Shown here in pieces: positions 59,954-64,000 of a stretch of 64,000 bases of DNA. Position numbers and translations under genes: made by a program. Under the pieces are notes generated by a model. It was not told where the DNA came from and did not search any database. It was given only the letters and a program-made list of their open reading frames with translations. This DNA comes from Dorea sp. 5-2 (GTDB lineage Bacteria > Bacillota > Clostridia > Lachnospirales > Lachnospiraceae): positions 36,619 to 100,618 of the forward strand of contig NZ_KE159770.1 of assembly GCF_000403455.2 (NCBI RefSeq), given 5' to 3'. Within the stretch, counting starts at the first letter, position 1; the number at the start of each line of letters is the position of its first letter.

Positions 59954-60598
59954 ATGAAAGTCTTAGTAACTGGATTTGATCCTTTCGGGGGAGAAGCCGT
60001 GAATCCGGCGTTTGAGGCAGTGAAGCTGCTTCCCGATGAGATTGCGGGAGCAGAGATCATCAAGCTTGAGATACCGACCGTATTCTCAAAGTGCGGTCCG
60101 GCGGTAGAAGCGGGCATCCAGAAATATGAGCCGGACGTTGTCATTAACGTCGGACAGGCAGGCGGACGTTCCTGTGTGACCATCGAGCAGGTGGCGATCA
60201 ACCTGGCAGAGGCGCGTATCCCGGATAATGACGGAGAGCAGCCGTCGGACGAACCGATCCAGAAAGACGGCGCGCCGGCATATTATGCAACCATTCCGGT
60301 AAAAGCGATCGTAAAGAATGTCCGTGACCATGGGATTCCCTGCCATATTTCCTACACAGCGGGAACCTATGTGTGCAACTGTATCATGTACAATGTGCTC
60401 CATATGGCGGCGACAAAGTATTCCAATATCCGGGCGGGATTCATCCATGTGCCGTTCGCGGCGCAGCAGGCGGTGGAGAAGCCGAACGGTACGCCGTTTA
60501 TGTCGCTTGAAATGATCGCGGATTCTTTGAAGTATGCGATTGAAGCGACCGTGAAGAACAAAGAAGATATTACAGGGATTATGGGCGAGACTCACTAG
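59954..60598 (+). CDS. pcp: Pyroglutamyl-peptidase I (Pcp)
   Basis: The 214-residue protein has the full C15 peptidase pattern: VLVTGFDPFGGEAVNPA, the glutamate region NVGQAGGRSCVTIEQVAIN, GTYVCNCIMYNVLH with the catalytic Cys, and GFIHVPFAA with the catalytic His. It removes N-terminal pyroglutamate from peptides. Its product is the presumed substrate of the DUF969-DUF979 transporter pair upstream. AGTAGGAGGTAAG precedes the ATG, and a terminator follows. Confidence 0.95.
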   Translation: MKVLVTGFDPFGGEAVNPAFEAVKLLPDEIAGAEIIKLEIPTVFSKCGPAVEAGIQKYEPDVVINVGQAGGRSCVTIEQVAINLAEARIPDNDGEQPSDEPIQKDGAPAYYATIPVKAIVKNVRDHGIPCHISYTAGTYVCNCIMYNVLHMAATKYSNIRAGFIHVPFAAQQAVEKPNGTPFMSLEMIADSLKYAIEATVKNKEDITGIMGETH

Positions 60599-60611
60599 TA
60601 CTCGCCAGATT

Positions 60612-60656
60612 ACAGCATTGCCTGGCTTTTTCAGTCGGCGATGCTGTTTTTGCCTT
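60612..60656 (+). terminator. Intrinsic terminator after pcp
   Basis: ACAGCATTGCC (60612-60622) pairs with GGCGATGCTGT (60637-60647), one G-U, and a T run follows. It closes the peptide-utilisation cluster. Confidence 0.85.
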
Positions 60657-60665
60657 TTTACAAGA

Positions 60666-60866
60666 TATATGCGTGGAAGCGGCATGGGCAGGAAACTTTA
60701 TGGATCACTTGAAAAGAGATTGAAGGACATGGGGATACTGAATCTGTATGCCTGTATCGCTTACACGGAGACAGAAGACGAATACCTTACCAAAATGATC
60801 TGGATGGAAAAAGTGATCGGCGAGCACAAACAGGTTCAGCCCCCGGTAAAGAATGATCAGACATGA
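60666..60866 (+). pseudogene. GNAT acetyltransferase remnant, missing its start and an internal piece
   Basis: The frame reads GMGRKLYGSLEKRLKDMGI, then LNLYACIAYTETEDEYLT, which is the acetyl-CoA loop and following strand of a GNAT enzyme. It jumps directly to MIWMEKVIGEH and PVKNDQT, the usual end of such proteins. The first half of the domain and about 25 residues around the FHxxLGF helix are missing. It lies right behind the pcp terminator and ends at the start of the AraC-type gene. A non-functional relic is most likely. Confidence 0.65.
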
Positions 60867-61699
60867 TTACAAACGAAGTTATTAACCAGGCGATTGATTA
60901 TATTTTAAAACATATTGAAGAAGAGGTCACCCTTGGAGATGTGGCGGGGCATTGCCATTTCTCGAAGTTTTATTTCAGCCGTCTTTTTAAGGAGCAGACA
61001 GGGGAGAGTGTCTACGGGTTTATTAAGAGGGTGAAGCTTGAGCAGAGTGCGTTTCGGCTCAAGACAGAGCAGGAACGCAGGATTACGGAGATCGGCGCGG
61101 ATTATGGCTATAGCCCGTCCAACTATAGCTCTGCATTCCGACGGCATTACCGCATGGCGCCTGTGGATTTCCGCCGGCAGAGTTATAATTCGTCGATGTC
61201 GCATCCCTTTTTTCATCAGGAAGACTGGCAGGTGGAAAGTTTCGAAGCATGCGACGGCAAGATCACCGTTGAAAATATTCCGGATTACGATGTTATCTAT
61301 GAGAGACGTTTCGGCAGTTATGAGAACCTGTGCAGGGATTGGGACCGATTCATCGAAAAGTACCGGGAATTCATCACAGAGGAAACGCTTCTTTTAGAAC
61401 GGACGTATGACGACCCGGCTGTGACGGACGCCGAACACTGCCTGTACGATATCTGCATGAGTGTCCGCGAAGACTGCCCGCTTACAAACAGGGCAAAAAT
61501 ACAAGGCGGGAAATGTATCGTGTATCATTTTCAGGGTCACGCCAAACAGATCTATGCGGCTTATCAGACCATATTTCTTGTGTGGCTGCCGAAGGTATCT
61601 TATGAATTGGATGCAACGAAAAGCTTGTTTGATATTTACCATGAGGTAGACAGTGAGACGATGTATATGGAACTGGATATCTGTGTGCCGGTGAAATAG
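60863..61699 (+). CDS. AraC-family regulator with GyrI-like effector domain
   Basis: The 278-residue protein has an N-terminal AraC DNA-binding domain with two helix-turn-helices (TLGDVAGHCHFSKFYFSRLF and ITEIGADYGYSPSNYSSAF, followed by the usual FRRHYRMAP). A C-terminal GyrI-like small-molecule-binding domain of about 155 residues follows (residues 125-278). Such SoxS/Rob-like regulators often control multidrug exporters, and a MATE gene follows after 95 bp. The ATG overlaps the end of the GNAT remnant by 4 bp. Confidence 0.88.
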   Translation: MITNEVINQAIDYILKHIEEEVTLGDVAGHCHFSKFYFSRLFKEQTGESVYGFIKRVKLEQSAFRLKTEQERRITEIGADYGYSPSNYSSAFRRHYRMAPVDFRRQSYNSSMSHPFFHQEDWQVESFEACDGKITVENIPDYDVIYERRFGSYENLCRDWDRFIEKYREFITEETLLLERTYDDPAVTDAEHCLYDICMSVREDCPLTNRAKIQGGKCIVYHFQGHAKQIYAAYQTIFLVWLPKVSYELDATKSLFDIYHEVDSETMYMELDICVPVK

Positions 61700-61742
61700 A
61701 GAAAGCAAGAATTCAGAAGTATATATTTTGATTCCTTCTTAT

Positions 61743-61779
61743 AATGAATGGGTACATCATGAATGAATGGTACATCATG
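61743..61779. repeat. Two 18-19 bp direct repeats just upstream of the MATE gene
   Basis: AATGAATGGGTACATCATG (61743-61761) is followed directly by the same sequence lacking one G (61762-61779). The first copy begins in the -10-like TATAAT at 61740-61745 and the second ends at the AAAGGAGG ribosome site. Tandem sites in this place could be an operator for the AraC-type regulator. Confidence 0.7.
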
Positions 61780-61794
61780 AAAGGAGGAATTTTT

Positions 61795-63120
61795 ATGAAT
61801 TTGGAACAGATGAAACAGGATACGGCAGGGATGATCTGGAAGTTCTCCATACCGGCGATCATTTCCATGATCCTCACTTCACTGGTCACGATCGCGGACG
61901 GTTTTTTCATCGGCAACTATGTGGGAAAGGAAGGGATTGCGGCGGTCAATCTGGGACTACCGATCATCTATCTGTATCTGGGCGTTGGATTAATGGTTTC
62001 CATCGGAGGCGTTGCGATCGCGGGGATGGCGCTGGGCGCCGGGGATCGGGACGCCTGTGAGCAGGCATTTCGCCAGACGATCGTAACCACACTTGTCTTC
62101 TCCGTACTGCTTGGCTGCATCATTGCCTGTTGTTTTGGACCTATGCTTTCCGTTCTTCGTGCAGAGGGGCAGGTCGCCGCGCATTTTCGGGATTATTATC
62201 AGATCATGCTTCTGGAGCTGCCGGTCATGGTGGTCAATTCTTCGTTTGGAATGTTCATACGCGGCGAAGGACGCCCGGAATATTACATGAAGATCAGTTT
62301 GATCAATGTGATACTGAATATTTTTCTGGATCATGTCTTTGCCTGCCGGCTGCAGATGGGAGTTGCCGGGATTGGGTTGGCGTCTCTTCTGGCGGCGGTG
62401 GTTTCGCTTATCTGTATCCTGTATTTCTTCATGAGGAAAGCGAGAGTTTACCGTCTGGGGAAGTTCCGGTTTTCCCGGGAGGTCTGCGTGCATTCCCTCT
62501 TAAATGGAAGCTCGGAATTTATCGGTGAGATGTCTACCGGAATTGCCATGTTTGCCTATAATTTTGTCATCATGAGGAAGATCGGGACGGACGGCGTGAC
62601 AGCGTTTACGATCGTGGGGTATGTGGCGTTTGCATTCAGCATGGTCGTCGTTGGATTTGGGCAGGGGGCAAGTCCGCTGATCAGTTTTGCCTATGGCGCG
62701 AAAGAGAAGGGGCTTGCCGCAGATATTCGAAAGCGGACCAATCGTTTTGTTTTTGGCGCGGGAACAATAGTGTTCCTTTTAATGACTGCGGGGATGGAAT
62801 GGTACAGCGAAGTGTTCGTGAAGAATGATACGGTGGCAGGAATGATACGGTCGGGGATGCTTATCTTCATGACTTCCTTTTTCCTATCGGGTATAAATGC
62901 CGTCACCTCGTTCTATTTTACCGCGACGGGACATGCCTTCCAATCGGCTGTGATCTCGGCGTCCCGGGGATTTTTGGTTCTGCTTGCGTGTATCTTTACT
63001 TTACCGTATCTGTTCGGGATGACGGGAGTGTGGCTGGCGGCTCCTGTGACGGAAGCGGTGACATTTGGGATTACGATGTTCTTTTTGCGGTCTGACCGTG
63101 GAACGAAGAGTAACGGCTAA
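61795..63120 (+). CDS. MATE-family efflux transporter
   Basis: The 441-residue membrane protein has about 12 hydrophobic segments and the MATE layout: FSIPAIISMILTSLVTIADG, the FFIGNYVGKEGIAAVNLGLP block, and in the second half FGQGASPLISFAYGAKEKG. It would export cationic compounds or drugs with a sodium or proton gradient. ATG 61795 follows AAAGGAGGAATTTTT; the upstream in-frame ATGs lie in the direct repeats. Regulation by the adjacent AraC/GyrI protein is likely but inferred. Confidence 0.9.
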   Translation: MNLEQMKQDTAGMIWKFSIPAIISMILTSLVTIADGFFIGNYVGKEGIAAVNLGLPIIYLYLGVGLMVSIGGVAIAGMALGAGDRDACEQAFRQTIVTTLVFSVLLGCIIACCFGPMLSVLRAEGQVAAHFRDYYQIMLLELPVMVVNSSFGMFIRGEGRPEYYMKISLINVILNIFLDHVFACRLQMGVAGIGLASLLAAVVSLICILYFFMRKARVYRLGKFRFSREVCVHSLLNGSSEFIGEMSTGIAMFAYNFVIMRKIGTDGVTAFTIVGYVAFAFSMVVVGFGQGASPLISFAYGAKEKGLAADIRKRTNRFVFGAGTIVFLLMTAGMEWYSEVFVKNDTVAGMIRSGMLIFMTSFFLSGINAVTSFYFTATGHAFQSAVISASRGFLVLLACIFTLPYLFGMTGVWLAAPVTEAVTFGITMFFLRSDRGTKSNG

Positions 63121-63333
63121 CTGAGAGATAACAGGAAAAGTGTTTCATTTGACAGACGGTTACGGTATAATGAATTATATTGACTTAATTAGTGCCTGCT
63201 GATTAAACTTGAAATGCTTGATTTTACTGACTTTTCTGGATATTTGGTATATAATATTTGCAAGGTAATGCAGATTAATCGTTCATTTTTCGTGCAGATA
63301 ACCTTAGAAATATACAAGCAAGGAGTCCGATAT
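63121..63333 (+). other. Non-coding upstream part of the IS element, with a possible promoter
   Basis: The AT-rich stretch between the MATE stop and the transposase start holds CTGACT (63227-63232), 17 bp, TATAAT (63250-63255), and AGGAG at about 63321. The left end of the insertion sequence must lie here, but its terminal repeat cannot be fixed because the right end is outside the window. Confidence 0.5.
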
Positions 63334-64000
63334 ATGTACAAATATCTTGATAAGTTACAACATTCATTCCTCGATTTTAATCAGCCATTAGGAATGCATA
63401 TGAATCCCGAAAACAGATGGGTGCGTTTGGCAGAACAAATCCCATGGGATGTTTTTGAATCAAAATATGCTGAACTGTTTCCAAATGATACAGGAAATGT
63501 TGCAAAGCCTTTGCGTACGGCTCTCGGTTCATTAATTATCCAAAAGAAACTCTGTTTCTCAGACCGCGAACTTGTGGAACAGATTACAGAGAATCCATAT
63601 CTGCAATACTTCATAGGGCTTCCGGGTTATCAGGAAGAACCACCGTTTGATGCAAGTACCCTTGTCCTTTTCCGGAAACGTTTGTCTCCTGAGATCATTA
63701 TGGAAGCCAATGACTATATTTTGAATCAGGATGATGATAAGAAGGATCCTCCGTCAGAGGATTCTTCTGAAAAGAGGGATTATGAAAAGGGCCAGGAAGA
63801 TGCAGGCAATGAGGGGACATTGATCATAGATGCCACCTGTGCACCAGCTAACATCCGATATCCCCAGGATGTATCCCTTTTAAATGAAGCAAGAGAAAAA
63901 CTGGAGATGATCATTTATCGGTTTTGTAAATCCTATGGACTGCCGTTGCCAAGACGTTACCGTAGAAAAGCCCGGAAAGAATATCTGTCTTTTGCGAAAG
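63334..64000 (+). mobile_element. IS1182/IS5-type transposase gene, 3' end outside window
   Basis: The frame opens at ATG 63334 and stays open for 222 codons to the window edge. It reads MYKYLDKLQHSFLDFNQPLG at its start, then AKPLRTALGSLIIQKKLCF and QYFIGLPGYQEEPPFDASTL, the DUF772 region, and TLIIDATCAPANIRYPQDVS, which opens the DDE catalytic domain with its first Asp. This is the layout of IS1182-group transposases of the IS5/IS1182 type. Codon use is more AT-rich than in the neighbours. The right end, its terminal repeat and the other catalytic residues are not visible. Confidence 0.88.

Overview
This 64 kb window looks like chromosomal DNA of an anaerobic, spore-forming gut Firmicute, most likely of the family Lachnospiraceae. 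The evidence is the endospore genes (yqfC, yqfD, a SpoVB-type flippase and a BofC-like protein), the clostridial selenoprotein reductase locus, the small Firmicutes families DUF896, DUF4250, YjfB and CmpB, the endonuclease motif in MutL, strong AGGAGG ribosome sites and a middling G+C content. Every gene I can support lies on the + strand. I saw no rRNA, tRNA or CRISPR array.

Left part (1-13.4 kb): the end of an M23 peptidase gene, then RNA-modification and housekeeping genes (an RsmF-type methyltransferase, two pseudouridine synthases, a HAD phosphatase, a YgiQ-type radical SAM protein, an SDR oxidoreductase, recU). A histidine operon hisZ-hisG-hisD-hisB follows. It ends in a fusion of a degenerate HisF-like barrel with HisI and HisE, and sits behind a consensus promoter. 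hisC, hisH, hisA and a normal hisF are not here.

The most notable block is 13.8-19.2 kb: grdX, a TetR regulator, a GrdE/G/I-type proprotein, a GrdB/F/H-type selenoprotein read through an in-frame UGA, and a sodium:solute symporter. Together they look like an inducible, substrate-specific component B of a glycine/sarcosine/betaine-type reductase with its own importer. Components A and C are not in the window. The promoter carries two exact copies of a 13-bp element, one of them between the -35 and -10 boxes.

The middle (19.3-38 kb) holds an Hsp70 gene overlapping a gene for a membrane-anchored J-like protein (HPE in place of HPD), a one-piece acetyltransferase-HAD fusion, ilvN and ilvC with a shared inverted-repeat element, the yqfC-yqfD-phoH-ybeY run, a SpoVB-like flippase, a possible structured RNA, 5-FTHF cyclo-ligase, and miaB. 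Just before miaB, an AT-rich orphan gene lies between 25-bp near-identical direct repeats and looks inserted.

The right part (38-64 kb) has a 1.7-kilo-residue DUF4132-type protein with a small partner, the remnant of a Phd/YefM antitoxin, mutS-mutL-miaA, a PLP lyase, and an HI0933/BaiN-type flavoprotein. A peptide and pyroglutamate use cluster follows (M14 peptidase, DUF969 and DUF979 transporter subunits, M29 aminopeptidase, pyroglutamyl peptidase), then a decayed GNAT gene, an AraC/GyrI regulator with a MATE exporter, and an IS transposase cut by the window edge.

All family calls come from reading motifs by eye. No database search was run.
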